64,000 nucleotides of DNA from Azorhizobium oxalatiphilum (GTDB taxonomy: Bacteria; Pseudomonadota; Alphaproteobacteria; Rhizobiales; Xanthobacteraceae). A program made the translations under genes and the position numbers. The notes beneath the pieces are model-generated. The model saw only the letters and a list, made by a program, of their open reading frames with translations, did not search any database and had not been told where the DNA came from. The stretch covers positions 587,743-651,742 of the forward strand of contig NZ_BMCT01000001.1 of the NCBI RefSeq assembly GCF_014635325.1. Direction: 5' to 3'. Positions within the stretch are counted from its first letter, which is position 1; each line of letters begins with the position of its first letter. Below, piece after piece: positions 18,983 to 27,434 of the stretch.

Positions 18983-19836
18983 TGCAGACCGTGTCCCGCC
19001 AACAGAGTGAGACAGACAGGCCGCAACCTTTGGCGTCGTTGGCGCCCGAGGTTGCGGCCTTGCCGCGCTCCGGTCGCTGGCATCTGGCGGTGCGGGGGCG
19101 CAGGCTGCGCATTGACGCATCCTGGCCGGTAACGCCAGCGCCGGTTGGCGGGCATCCGTTCATCCTGATCCTCGACGGCAATGCCCACTTCTTCACGTTG
19201 GTGGAAGCGGTGCGCGTGCAGGCGCTGCGGCCCGGCGCGGAGTGTATCGAGCCGGTAGTCATCGGCCTCGGCTACGATACCGACGAGCCGTTCGACCTTG
19301 CACAGAGGGAGCGGGACTACACGCCGCCGGGCCATGATGCTTTCCTCTCGGCTATGGCAGAAGAACTGCTTCCGCATTTTGCAGATTTGCTGTCACTCGA
19401 CATCCGTGCCGGAACGCTCATGGGCCATTCCTTCGGCGGTCTGTTCGTGATCCTGGCCCTGCTGACCCGTCCCGGCCTGTTTCGCTCATATGTGGCGCTC
19501 AGCCCCTCGCTGTGGCGCGGCTTGCAGCAGGTTTTGGATGGTGAGAACGGGGGGCTGTCGCGGCTGCAGCCGCTGGAGCACCCCATCGACCTCATGATCG
19601 CGGTCGGTGGGCTTGAGCGTGCAGAGACGCGCACGGGTGATCCTGCCCTCGATGCCCGGCTTTCGGTGCGTCGGGTGGCGGAGGAAGCAGAGGCTTTGGC
19701 GTGCCGTCTGGGCGTGCTCGCCCCCCACCAACTGAAGGTTCGCTTCGATCTGCTTGAGGGCGAGAACCACGGCACGATGCTGCCGGCCGCCATCAGCCGG
19801 GCCGTCCGGTTTGCTCTGCACCCTCCCACCGCCTGA
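18982..19836 (+). CDS. Siderophore esterase-like alpha/beta hydrolase (IroE/Fes family)
   Basis: 284 residues; the start ATG overlaps the receptor stop by one base (TGATG), so it is translationally coupled to the receptor. The family (esterase D superfamily) is indicated by ILILDGNAHFFTL, GYDTDEPFDLAQRERDYTPP and the nucleophile elbow GHSFGG, with a late acidic residue and His in LEGENHGTM. The architecture matches IroE/BesA-type hydrolases that cleave trilactone siderophores to release iron. No signal peptide is seen, so it should act in the cytosol. This is odd because no inner-membrane siderophore ABC importer is adjacent; that part must be encoded elsewhere. Confidence 0.85.
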   Translation: MQTVSRQQSETDRPQPLASLAPEVAALPRSGRWHLAVRGRRLRIDASWPVTPAPVGGHPFILILDGNAHFFTLVEAVRVQALRPGAECIEPVVIGLGYDTDEPFDLAQRERDYTPPGHDAFLSAMAEELLPHFADLLSLDIRAGTLMGHSFGGLFVILALLTRPGLFRSYVALSPSLWRGLQQVLDGENGGLSRLQPLEHPIDLMIAVGGLERAETRTGDPALDARLSVRRVAEEAEALACRLGVLAPHQLKVRFDLLEGENHGTMLPAAISRAVRFALHPPTA

Positions 19837-19932
19837 CGCGCGGCGATCCGGCCGGAGGTAACTGATCTTCCGGTGCCGCCAGGGCAGGGCTTCAGGCCAA
19901 ATGGGGGGCCTGGGTGGCTGGACCCGGTGGCA

Positions 19933-19952
19933 TGTCAAATCCCCATTTGACA
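19933..19952. promoter_or_regulatory. Palindrome with embedded -35-like TTGACA upstream of the amino-acid importer
   Basis: Perfect 8-bp inverted repeat TGTCAAAT (19933-19940) and ATTTGACA (19945-19952) around CCCC. The right arm contains the consensus -35 hexamer TTGACA (19947-19952). An operator covering the -35 box is a typical repressor arrangement, for example for GntR- or LacI-type proteins. No clear -10 follows, and no regulator gene is adjacent, so the cognate protein is unknown. Confidence 0.5.
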
Positions 19953-20003
19953 ACCGTCGCGAAACACGCTCCGAAAGATACAAAGCAAACGGAGTGGGAA
20001 AAG

Positions 20004-20858
20004 ATGGTCTCGCGCAGAAATCTCGGAGCCCTTCTGGGGGCAGGTACCGTGGCTGCGGCCATGGGCGGTTTCGTGACGGCTGCTGCGGCGCAGGGCGCGC
20101 CGGCGGGCGAGGAAAGCACCTTCGACCGCATTCGCCGCACCAAGAAGCTGCGGATCGGCGCTGTCGCCGGCGGTGCTCCCTATTATAGCAAGGACCTTTC
20201 GACCGGGCAGTGGAAGGGCTTCTACATCGACATCTCCAAGGCGCTCGCCGAGGAGCTGGAATGCCAGCTCGAAATCACCGAGACCACCTGGGGCAATTCG
20301 ATCCTCGATCTGCAAGCAAACAAGATCGACATCTTCTTCGGCGTGAACCCCACTCCGAAGCGCGCGCTGGTGATCGACTTCTCGGTGCCGGTGTTCTCCA
20401 ACGCCTTCACCATGCTCACCAAGAAGGACTTCGCGCCGAAGACCTGGGCGGAGATGAACAATCCCGACGTGAAGATCGCCGTGGACCTCGGCTCGTCCCA
20501 TGACGCCGTGGTCTCGCGTCTGTGCCCCAAGGCGCAGATCATGCGCCTGAAGGCGGCCGACGAAGCGACGGCGGCGCTTCTTTCCGGCCGCGTGGATGCC
20601 CAGTGCCTGATCCTGATGCTGTCGCTGACGGTGAAGAAGAAGAACCCGAACATCGGCCAGCTTCTGGTTCCGACGCCGGTCTTCTCCACCACCTCCAACG
20701 CCGGCCTGCGGCGTGAGGCGGACAAGACCTGGCGTGATTACGTGAACACCTGGATCGAATATAACAAGGGCCTGGGTTTCATCCGTTCGGCCATCATCTC
20801 CAATATGGAACTGGTGGGCATCACCGAAGCTGACATGCCGCCCGGCATCTCGCTCTGA
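20004..20858 (+). CDS. Polar amino-acid ABC transporter substrate-binding protein (SBP family 3)
   Basis: 284 residues from ATG 20004, preceded by GGAG at 19991-19994; an upstream in-frame ATG at 19914 lacks this. The N-terminus MVSRRNLGALLGAGTVAA has a twin-arginine pair and a mild hydrophobic core, so Tat export is likely. The SBP_bac_3 fold is seen in KKLRIGAVAGGAPYY, GFYIDISKALAEEL, NKIDIFFGVNPTPKRA and DFSVPVFSN. Periplasmic receptor for an amino acid or derivative. First gene of a five-gene run with permease, ATPase, an enolase-superfamily enzyme and an FAD oxidoreductase. Confidence 0.92.
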   Translation: MVSRRNLGALLGAGTVAAAMGGFVTAAAAQGAPAGEESTFDRIRRTKKLRIGAVAGGAPYYSKDLSTGQWKGFYIDISKALAEELECQLEITETTWGNSILDLQANKIDIFFGVNPTPKRALVIDFSVPVFSNAFTMLTKKDFAPKTWAEMNNPDVKIAVDLGSSHDAVVSRLCPKAQIMRLKAADEATAALLSGRVDAQCLILMLSLTVKKKNPNIGQLLVPTPVFSTTSNAGLRREADKTWRDYVNTWIEYNKGLGFIRSAIISNMELVGITEADMPPGISL

Positions 20859-20872
20859 CGTCATAGGATTGC

Positions 20873-20920
20873 CGCCTGCGGCATCGCATCGGCCATCCGG
20901 CCGGCGCGGTGCCGCAGGCG
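20873..20920 (+). terminator. Intercistronic stem-loop between binding protein and permease genes
   Basis: Perfect 11-bp arms, 20873-20883 (CGCCTGCGGCA) and 20910-20920 (TGCCGCAGGCG), with a small inner hairpin GGCC-ATCC-GGCC in the loop, followed by TTTCGTCG. It lies between the binding-protein stop (20858) and permease start (20946). The likely role is partial termination or protection of the 5' segment, giving more binding protein than membrane subunits. Confidence 0.55.
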
Positions 20921-20945
20921 TTTCGTCGATTGAGGGCAGCACTTT

Positions 20946-21608
20946 ATGTACCAATGGGATTTTGGCCTCGTCTGGACCTACCGCTGGCTGCTGCTGGATG
21001 GCTTTGCCGTCACCGTGGGCTTCACGGTGGCCATCGTCGTCCTCGGCCTGGTGGCCGGACTGTTGGCTGCGCTGGGCAAGCTCTCCCCACTGCGCCCGGT
21101 GGCCTGGCTGGCCTCGGCCTATATCGAGGTCTTTCGCTGCACGCCGCTGCTCGTGCAGTTGGTCTGGTTCTATTACGCGCTGCCCATCCTGAGCGGCATC
21201 GAGATGTCCGCCATCTCCGCAGGCATCCTCGCGCTGTCGCTGTATGGCGGTTCCTTCTATGCGGAGATCATACGCGGCGGCATCGTCTCCATCGACAAGG
21301 GGCAGACGGAGGCCGGCGAGGCGCTCGGCATGCTGCCCTCGCAGGTGATGCGGCGTGTGGTGCTTCCGCAGGCGCTCAAGCGCATGGTGCCGCCGCTGAT
21401 GAACCAGTCCATCATCCAGTTCAAGAACACGTCTCTGGTGTCCGTTCTGGCGGTGCCGGACCTGCTGTATCAGGGGCAGGTGGCCGCCCATGACAGCTAT
21501 CGCCCGCTTGAGCTCTACACGGTCATCGCCATCATCTACTTCCTGGCGCTGTTCCCGCTGACGCTGCTGGTGAAGCGCGGCGAAACCCGCCTCGCGGTCA
21601 CGGATTGA
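20946..21608 (+). CDS. Amino-acid ABC transporter permease (HisM/GlnP type)
   Basis: 220 residues with five TMs. The HisQM-family motifs are present: [20 protein letters not shown] in the conserved periplasmic/entry region and the coupling loop [23 protein letters not shown]. Only one permease gene is present, so the channel is probably a homodimer. It ends 9 bases before the ATPase start. Confidence 0.93.
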   Translation: MYQWDFGLVWTYRWLLLDGFAVTVGFTVAIVVLGLVAGLLAALGKLSPLRPVAWLASAYIEVFRCTPLLVQLVWFYYALPILSGIEMSAISAGILALSLYGGSFYAEIIRGGIVSIDKGQTEAGEALGMLPSQVMRRVVLPQALKRMVPPLMNQSIIQFKNTSLVSVLAVPDLLYQGQVAAHDSYRPLELYTVIAIIYFLALFPLTLLVKRGETRLAVTD

Positions 21609-21616
21609 GGGCTCGG

Positions 21617-22414
21617 ATGGCGATCGAAAGCACGATGACGGAACCCAAGATCGAGGTGGCCGCGCTGCGCAAGCGCTTCGGTGATCTCGAAGTGCTCAAG
21701 GATATCAACCTCACCGTCGAGGCCGGCGGCGTGGTGGCGCTGATCGGGCCATCCGGTTCCGGCAAGTCCACGCTCCTGCGCTGCATGAATCTGCTGGTGG
21801 CGCCCGATGGCGGACGCGTGCGCGTGGGCGCGGACAGTTTCGATTTCGGAAACAGCGGCCAGTTGCCGCCCGCCAAGACGCTCGCCCGCTTCCGGGCCAA
21901 CACCGGCATGGTCTTCCAGCACTTCAACCTGTTTCCACACATGAGCGTCCTCGCCAATGTGATGGAAGGGCCCCTGACCGTGCGCCGCATGCCGAAGGCG
22001 CAGGCCGAGCCGCTCGCCCGCAGCCTGCTGGTCAAGGTGGGACTGGCGGACAAGGCGGACGCCTATCCCAACAAGCTGTCCGGCGGCCAGAAGCAGCGCG
22101 TGGCCATTGCCCGCGCGCTGGCCATGGAGCCGGAGGTGATGCTGTTCGACGAGGCGACGTCCGCACTCGATCCCGAACTGGTGGGCGAGGTGCTTCAGGT
22201 CATGCGCGCTCTGGCAGCGGAAGGCATGACCATGGTGATCGTCACCCACGAGATCGCCTTTGCCCGTGAAGTCGCCGACCGTGTCGTGTTCATGCGCGAC
22301 GGGGTGGTGGTGGAAGAGGGGCCGGCCCGCGCCGTGATCGATACCCCGCGCGAGGAGGCGACACGCGCCTTCCTCAGCCACTTCCACCGGCGCGGCGAGG
22401 CCGTGCCCGGCTGA
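21617..22414 (+). CDS. Amino-acid ABC transporter ATPase (GlnQ/HisP type)
   Basis: 265 residues from ATG 21617; ATG 21635 is an alternative. Walker [17 protein letters not shown]-loop [14 protein letters not shown], signature [17 protein letters not shown], Walker [16 protein letters not shown] and H-loop THEIAF. The Walker B reads DEATSALD as in polar amino-acid importers. Short spacing to the permease gene shows co-transcription. Confidence 0.93.
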   Translation: MAIESTMTEPKIEVAALRKRFGDLEVLKDINLTVEAGGVVALIGPSGSGKSTLLRCMNLLVAPDGGRVRVGADSFDFGNSGQLPPAKTLARFRANTGMVFQHFNLFPHMSVLANVMEGPLTVRRMPKAQAEPLARSLLVKVGLADKADAYPNKLSGGQKQRVAIARALAMEPEVMLFDEATSALDPELVGEVLQVMRALAAEGMTMVIVTHEIAFAREVADRVVFMRDGVVVEEGPARAVIDTPREEATRAFLSHFHRRGEAVPG

Positions 22415-22471
22415 GCGGCGTTCCGGTCAGGTTCGGCATTTTCTATCAAGCAGACTTCAGAGGAACATCCC

Positions 22472-23602
22472 GTGAGCTGGGACAGCGTCGTCGACCGTAT
22501 CCGCATCTTTCTCGTCGAGAGCCCCATCAAGATGGCCCGCCTGCAGGGCGTGGGCAATGTGAAAGGCTCGGTCAAGCGCGTGCTCATCGAGATCACCAGT
22601 TCCGACGGTATCGTCGGCTGGGGCGAGGCAGCGCCGTGGGAGGTCTTCACCGGCACGCCGGAAGCCGCCTTTTCCGCGCTGGATGTTTATCTGCGGCCGC
22701 TGATCCTCGGCGCGCCCGTCAAGCGTCTGCGCAGCTTGATGGCACGGATGGACAAGGTGCTGGTGGGTCATGGCGAGGCCAAGGTGGCCGTCGAGATGGC
22801 GCTCATGGACATCCTCGGCAAGGCAACGGGCCTGTCCGTCGCGGACCTTCTGGGCGGGCGGGTGCGGGACACCATTCCCTTGTCCTTCTCCATCGCCGAT
22901 CCCGACTTCGGTGCCGATCTGGAGCGCCTGCGGGTCATGGTTCCGGCCGGCAACACGGTCTTCAAGATGAAGACCGGTGTGAAGCCGCATGCGGAAGAGC
23001 TGAAGATTCTGGAGACCCTGCGGGGTGAATTCGGCGACCGCATCGATCTGCGGCTCGATTTCAACCAGGCGCTGGCGCCCTTCGGCGCCATGAAGATCCT
23101 GCGTGACGTGGATGTGTTCCGGCCCACCTTCATCGAGCAGCCTGTGCCCCGCCGGCATCTTGAAGCCATGGCCGGTTTCGCCGCCGCACTCGACACACCG
23201 ATCCTCGCTGATGAAAGCTGCTTCGATGCGGTGGATCTCATGGAGGTCATCCGTCTGCAGGCGGCCGATGCCATCTCGGTGAAGCTGATGAAATGTGGCG
23301 GCCTGCTCAAGGCGCAGGGCCTGATGGCCATGGCAGACACGGCTGGCCTACCGGGCTATGGCGGCACGCTGTGGGAAGGCGGCATCGCCCTCGCCGCCGG
23401 CACCCAGCTCATTGCCGCAACGCCGGGCATCTCGCTCGGCTGCGAGTTCTACATGCCGCATCACGTCCTCACCGAGGATGTGCTGGAAGAGCGGATCGCC
23501 AATCGCGACGGCCATGTGGTGGTGCCCGATGGCCCCGGCCTCGGCATCACGGTGAGCGAGGCCTCGCTGCGCGCGAACGCGAAGGTTCTGGCCGAGCGTT
23601 GA
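22472..23602 (+). CDS. Enolase-superfamily enzyme, muconate-lactonizing/racemase subgroup
   Basis: 376 residues from GTG 22472, behind GAGGA. The barrel active site is complete for the MLE subgroup: KMK (165-167), Asp196-x-Asn198, Glu222 in IEQP, Asp247-Glu248 in ADES and Lys271 in VKLMK. Two Lys on opposite barrel ends allow 1,1-proton transfer (racemisation/epimerisation), beta-elimination or cycloisomerisation. The subgroup includes muconate cycloisomerase, dipeptide epimerases, N-succinylamino-acid racemase and hydroxyproline-related enzymes. Its position between an amino-acid importer and a DadA-like oxidoreductase favours an amino-acid or amino-acid-derivative substrate, possibly isomerised before oxidation. 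The true substrate is not readable from sequence. Confidence 0.88.
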   Translation: MSWDSVVDRIRIFLVESPIKMARLQGVGNVKGSVKRVLIEITSSDGIVGWGEAAPWEVFTGTPEAAFSALDVYLRPLILGAPVKRLRSLMARMDKVLVGHGEAKVAVEMALMDILGKATGLSVADLLGGRVRDTIPLSFSIADPDFGADLERLRVMVPAGNTVFKMKTGVKPHAEELKILETLRGEFGDRIDLRLDFNQALAPFGAMKILRDVDVFRPTFIEQPVPRRHLEAMAGFAAALDTPILADESCFDAVDLMEVIRLQAADAISVKLMKCGGLLKAQGLMAMADTAGLPGYGGTLWEGGIALAAGTQLIAATPGISLGCEFYMPHHVLTEDVLEERIANRDGHVVVPDGPGLGITVSEASLRANAKVLAER

Positions 23603-23632
23603 GGCGCCGTGCCGATTCGGATGGGACAAGCC

Positions 23633-24895
23633 ATGAGCCTGCATGTGGTCGTCATCGGGGCCGGGATCGTCGGCGCCGCCACCGCCATCGAACTGCTGCG
23701 CGACGGGCATCGCGTCACGATCCTGGAGCCGGATGCACCCGGTGGTCCGCAGGCGGCCAGCTTCGGCAATGGCGCATGGCTGAGCCCGGCTTCCGTCGTT
23801 CCCATGTCTATGCCCGGCCTCTGGAAGAAGGTGCCGGGCTATCTCTTCGATCCGCTCGGCCCGCTGACCATCCGCTGGTCCGCGCTGCCGCGTCTGGCGC
23901 CCTGGCTGCTGCGCTTCATCGCTGCGGGGGCCACGGTACCGAAAGTGGAGGCCACCGCACGCGCTCTGGCGGCACTGTTGGGCGATGCGCCGGCCCGGCA
24001 TCAGGCGCTGGCGGCGGAAGCGGGACTGTCCGATCTGATTGAACAGCGCGGCTTGCTTTATGCCTATCCCGATCGCGCGGCGTTCGAGGCCGAAGCGCTG
24101 GCCTGGCGGCTGCGGCGGGACAATGGCATCGGTTGGCGGGAGCTGGACGGACCGGCCCTTCGGGACTTCGAGCCCACCCTCGATCCACGCTACGGCTTCG
24201 GCGTACTGGTGGAAGCCGGCGCCCATTGCGTGGATCCGGGCGCCTATGTGGCGGGGCTGGTGCGCCACGCCGAGCGCCTCGGGGCGGTGCGCGTCGTCGC
24301 CTTGGCGACCGGTTTCGACATGAGCCACGGACGTCTGAAGGCGGTGCGTAGCGGGCAGGGAGACATCGCCTGCGATCGCGCGGTCATCGCCGCGGGCATC
24401 CATTCGAAGCCGCTGGCGGCGCTGGCGGGAGATCGAGTGAGCCTCGCCAGCGAGCGTGGCTATCACGTGGTGGTGTCCGATCCGGAGGTTTCCCCTCGGA
24501 CCCCCGTGATGCCCAGCGATGGCAAGATGGCCAATACGCCGACCATCGGAGGGCTGCGGGCATCCGGACAGGTGGAGCTTGCCGGCATTCACGCCGCGCC
24601 GAACTGGAAGCGGGCGGACGTGCTGCTGAAGCATCTGTTGACCACATACCCGGCCCTGCCGCGCGTGGTGCCGGAGGCGCGGCTGTCCCGCTGGATGGGG
24701 CATCGCCCGTCCACGCCCGATGGTCTGCCGGTGATCGGCCCGGCGTCGGGTTGCACGGATGTCCTTCACGCTTTCGGGCACGGGCATGTGGGGCTGGCCA
24801 GCGGCCCGATCACGGGGCGGCTCGTTGCTGACCTCATCGGCGGGGCGGCGCCGTCGCGTCCGCTCATCCCTTACCGGCCCGACCGTTTCCGCTGA
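23633..24895 (+). CDS. FAD-dependent amino-acid oxidoreductase (DadA-like)
   Basis: 420 residues from ATG 23633; ATG 23621 and GTG 23609 are alternatives. The N-terminal FAD-binding Rossmann motif is VVVIGAGIVGAATAIELLRD followed by an acidic residue in ILEPDAPG. The C-terminal DAO-fold signature is RPSTPDGLPVIGPASG and AFGHGHVGLASGP. The family oxidises D-amino acids or secondary amines, passing electrons to the respiratory chain (dehydrogenases) or oxygen. Thirty bases after the enolase-superfamily gene, it most likely oxidises that enzyme's product. End of the operon. Confidence 0.88.
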   Translation: MSLHVVVIGAGIVGAATAIELLRDGHRVTILEPDAPGGPQAASFGNGAWLSPASVVPMSMPGLWKKVPGYLFDPLGPLTIRWSALPRLAPWLLRFIAAGATVPKVEATARALAALLGDAPARHQALAAEAGLSDLIEQRGLLYAYPDRAAFEAEALAWRLRRDNGIGWRELDGPALRDFEPTLDPRYGFGVLVEAGAHCVDPGAYVAGLVRHAERLGAVRVVALATGFDMSHGRLKAVRSGQGDIACDRAVIAAGIHSKPLAALAGDRVSLASERGYHVVVSDPEVSPRTPVMPSDGKMANTPTIGGLRASGQVELAGIHAAPNWKRADVLLKHLLTTYPALPRVVPEARLSRWMGHRPSTPDGLPVIGPASGCTDVLHAFGHGHVGLASGPITGRLVADLIGGAAPSRPLIPYRPDRFR

Positions 24896-25091
24896 TCCCA
24901 CTCGCCGGAGGGTGCATGCCGACCCTCGTAATCGCCTCGGTACGCCTTTCCGGCACAAAAATGATCTTGCGCAAAGCGCGAAGAGGCGGATGGGGACATT
25001 CATGACAACGGAAGTTGATGCGCGCTCAGCGCATAGGTAAGCAACAGAGGGGCGGCTGTGAACCGCTGTCCAGAAGCAGTTGGGGGGTACC

Positions 25092-27233
25092 ATGCGTATC
25101 GCTGATTTGCGGATTCGGACCAAGCTCGTCGGCTTCGCCGCCGCACTCTTCGGCGTGGGCCTGATGATCGTGGGTGCGATCGGCCTTTACACCATGACGT
25201 CCGCCGTGCAGCTCGATGCAGAGCGGCGCGGGCAGGCGCTGGCCAAGGATTCCGCACGCTCCATCGGTGGGGAGATGGACCGGGCCGCGTTGACCGCGCG
25301 CGCCGCCGCCACCGCGCTCGAAGGTTTCGTGGCGGATCGCCGTGCCGATCGCGATCGGCTGGGCGCGGTCATCGGTGGCCTTGTGTCGGAAAACCCCGAT
25401 CTCGCCGGCATCACCCTCGCCTTTGCCCCCAACGCGCTTGATGGGAAAGATCAGGACTTCACCAATCACGCTTTCTCGGACGCCGGCGGCCGGCTGGCGG
25501 TGCGCTTCTTCCGCCGCCCTGATGGCAGCGTCAGCTCGGAGAAGCTGGATGTGACGCGGCAGGGCGGCAGCGCCTTCTGGTACGAGAAGGCCATGCGGGA
25601 AAACCGCCTGCAGGTGACGCCTCCCTATGAGTCGTCCTATGGCGGCCGGCCCGTTCAGGTCGTGACCGTCTCGGCTGTCATTCGGCGCGATGGCGCGCCC
25701 ATCGGCGTCGTGGCGGCAGTGATCTCGCTCGACAAGCTGGGCGGTCTTGTCGCCGGCCTCAAGCCCTTCGGCTCCGGGCAGGCCGCTCTGGTCGGAACGA
25801 GCGGGAACTGGCTCGCGAATCCGGATGCCGCGAAGGTTGGCACCCCGGTGACTGATCCCGCCATGTCGGGCCTGGTGAGCGCGGCCGCCGGCGGCGCTGC
25901 GGTCCAGCGCGTGATCTATACGGATGAAGGCAAGACCGCTTGCGGTTTCTGCACCAGCGCGCTCCGGCTGCTCTTCACCCTGACCGGAACCTATGACAGC
26001 GCTACCTTCTATGCCTTCGCCAGCCAGCTGGAAATCAGCGGCAGCTCCGATCGCTGGACGCTGATTCTCACGGTGCCGAAGGCTGATGCGCTGCAGACCG
26101 TGACGGATGCCCGCAACATGATGGGCGGCATCGCCGCCATTGTGCTGGTGATCGTGCTGGTGCTGGTGTGGGTGGGAGGCCGGGTGCTTATCCAGCCTAT
26201 CATCGACATCACCGACAAGATGCGGGCGCTCGCCGAGGACGACACCTCCATCGTCCTCGAAGGTCTGGATCGCAAGGACGAGATCGGCGCCATGGCGCGT
26301 GCGGTGGATGTGTTCCGGGAAAATGCCATCGAGCGGCGCGAGCTGGAGCAGGCGCGGGAGGAAGCCCGCATCACCCAGCTGAACCGCCAGCAAATGGTGG
26401 ACGAACTGATCTTCAATTTCCGCGAGGCATCTGCGGAAATGATCGGCGAGGCTTCGACCGCGTCGGTGGATCTGGAGGCCGTGTCGTCGGAGCTGTCGCA
26501 CTCCGCTTCGGAGAGCAAGGAGCGGGCGCATTCGGCGAGCGAGGCCTCCGCGCAGACTTCGGCCAACATGCAGTCGGTGGCCGCTGCGGCGGAAGAGATG
26601 ACCAGCTCCATCGGCGAGATCTCCCGCCAGGTGGCCTCTACCTCGACCATGATCGGCAATGCGGCGGCCGAGGCCCGGTCCACCAATGACAAGATCGCCA
26701 GCCTTGCGGCTGCCGCCAACCGTATCGGCGACGTGGTGAGCCTCATCGAGGCCATTGCCGGCCAGACCAACCTCCTGGCGCTCAACGCCACCATCGAGGC
26801 GGCGCGGGCCGGGGATGCGGGACGCGGGTTCGCCGTGGTTGCTTCGGAAGTGAAGGAACTGGCGGCGCAGACCTCGAAGGCCACCAGCGAGATCGCCGGT
26901 CAGGTTTCGGCGATCCAGGCGGAGACTCAGCACGCGGTGCTGGCCATCCGCACCATTTCCGCAACCATCGAGAATGTGGACACCTTCGCCAGTTCCATCG
27001 CCGCGGCGGTGGAGGAGCAGAGCGCGACCACCAACCAGATCGGCTCGGACATCGACAGTGCTGCCAGCGGCACGGGAGCGGTGGCCGACGACATCCAGCA
27101 GCTCAACTCTGCTGTGCAGGGAACGGACGCCTCGGCCTCTCGCGTCCTGCATGCCTCGCGCTCCGTGCGTGAGGTGACGCAGCGCCTCGAGGTGGCGATC
27201 GAAGGCTTCCTGAAGTCGGTGGCCGCAGCCTGA
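25092..27233 (+). CDS. Methyl-accepting chemotaxis protein with periplasmic sensor
   Basis: 713 residues from ATG 25092 (RBS-like GGGGGG). A first TM lies at about residues 10-35, then a periplasmic Cache-like domain of about 300 residues, a second TM at 343-367 and HAMP. The cytoplasmic signalling domain has the invariant hairpin tip [20 protein letters not shown] near residue 555 and [13 protein letters not shown]. There is no C-terminal receptor-methyltransferase pentapeptide. The distal periplasmic stretch (about 275-315), including [12 protein letters not shown], looks unlike usual Cache sequence, and I cannot tell whether it is a real insertion. It may sense a nutrient handled by the flanking importers. 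Confidence 0.92.
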   Translation: MRIADLRIRTKLVGFAAALFGVGLMIVGAIGLYTMTSAVQLDAERRGQALAKDSARSIGGEMDRAALTARAAATALEGFVADRRADRDRLGAVIGGLVSENPDLAGITLAFAPNALDGKDQDFTNHAFSDAGGRLAVRFFRRPDGSVSSEKLDVTRQGGSAFWYEKAMRENRLQVTPPYESSYGGRPVQVVTVSAVIRRDGAPIGVVAAVISLDKLGGLVAGLKPFGSGQAALVGTSGNWLANPDAAKVGTPVTDPAMSGLVSAAAGGAAVQRVIYTDEGKTACGFCTSALRLLFTLTGTYDSATFYAFASQLEISGSSDRWTLILTVPKADALQTVTDARNMMGGIAAIVLVIVLVLVWVGGRVLIQPIIDITDKMRALAEDDTSIVLEGLDRKDEIGAMARAVDVFRENAIERRELEQAREEARITQLNRQQMVDELIFNFREASAEMIGEASTASVDLEAVSSELSHSASESKERAHSASEASAQTSANMQSVAAAAEEMTSSIGEISRQVASTSTMIGNAAAEARSTNDKIASLAAAANRIGDVVSLIEAIAGQTNLLALNATIEAARAGDAGRGFAVVASEVKELAAQTSKATSEIAGQVSAIQAETQHAVLAIRTISATIENVDTFASSIAAAVEEQSATTNQIGSDIDSAASGTGAVADDIQQLNSAVQGTDASASRVLHASRSVREVTQRLEVAIEGFLKSVAAA

Positions 27234-27244
27234 CGCGATGACAA

Positions 27245-27284
27245 GAGGGCCGTCGCACGGTTTACTTGCCGTGCGGCGGCCCTC
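27245..27284 (+). terminator. Terminator-type hairpin after the chemoreceptor gene
   Basis: 16-bp stem: 27245-27260 (GAGGGCCGTCGCACGG) and 27269-27284 (CCGTGCGGCGGCCCTC) with one G-U pair and an 8-base loop. It starts 12 bases after the stop at 27233 and is followed by GTTCATTT. Strong GC stem with a weak U-run: a probable intrinsic terminator isolating the chemoreceptor from the next operon. Confidence 0.75.
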
Positions 27285-27434
27285 GTTCATTTCCGGATAC
27301 CGCCGCCGCGCGTTCCGCGTTGATGAACGTGTTGAGGCTCTTGCGGTCTCTCGCAACGGGGCTGCATTGTGCCCGTTGTGCGTGGGCCGCCATTGGTCGG
27401 CTGCGTCCCCGCACCGCTCGGGCAGGGGATGTGC

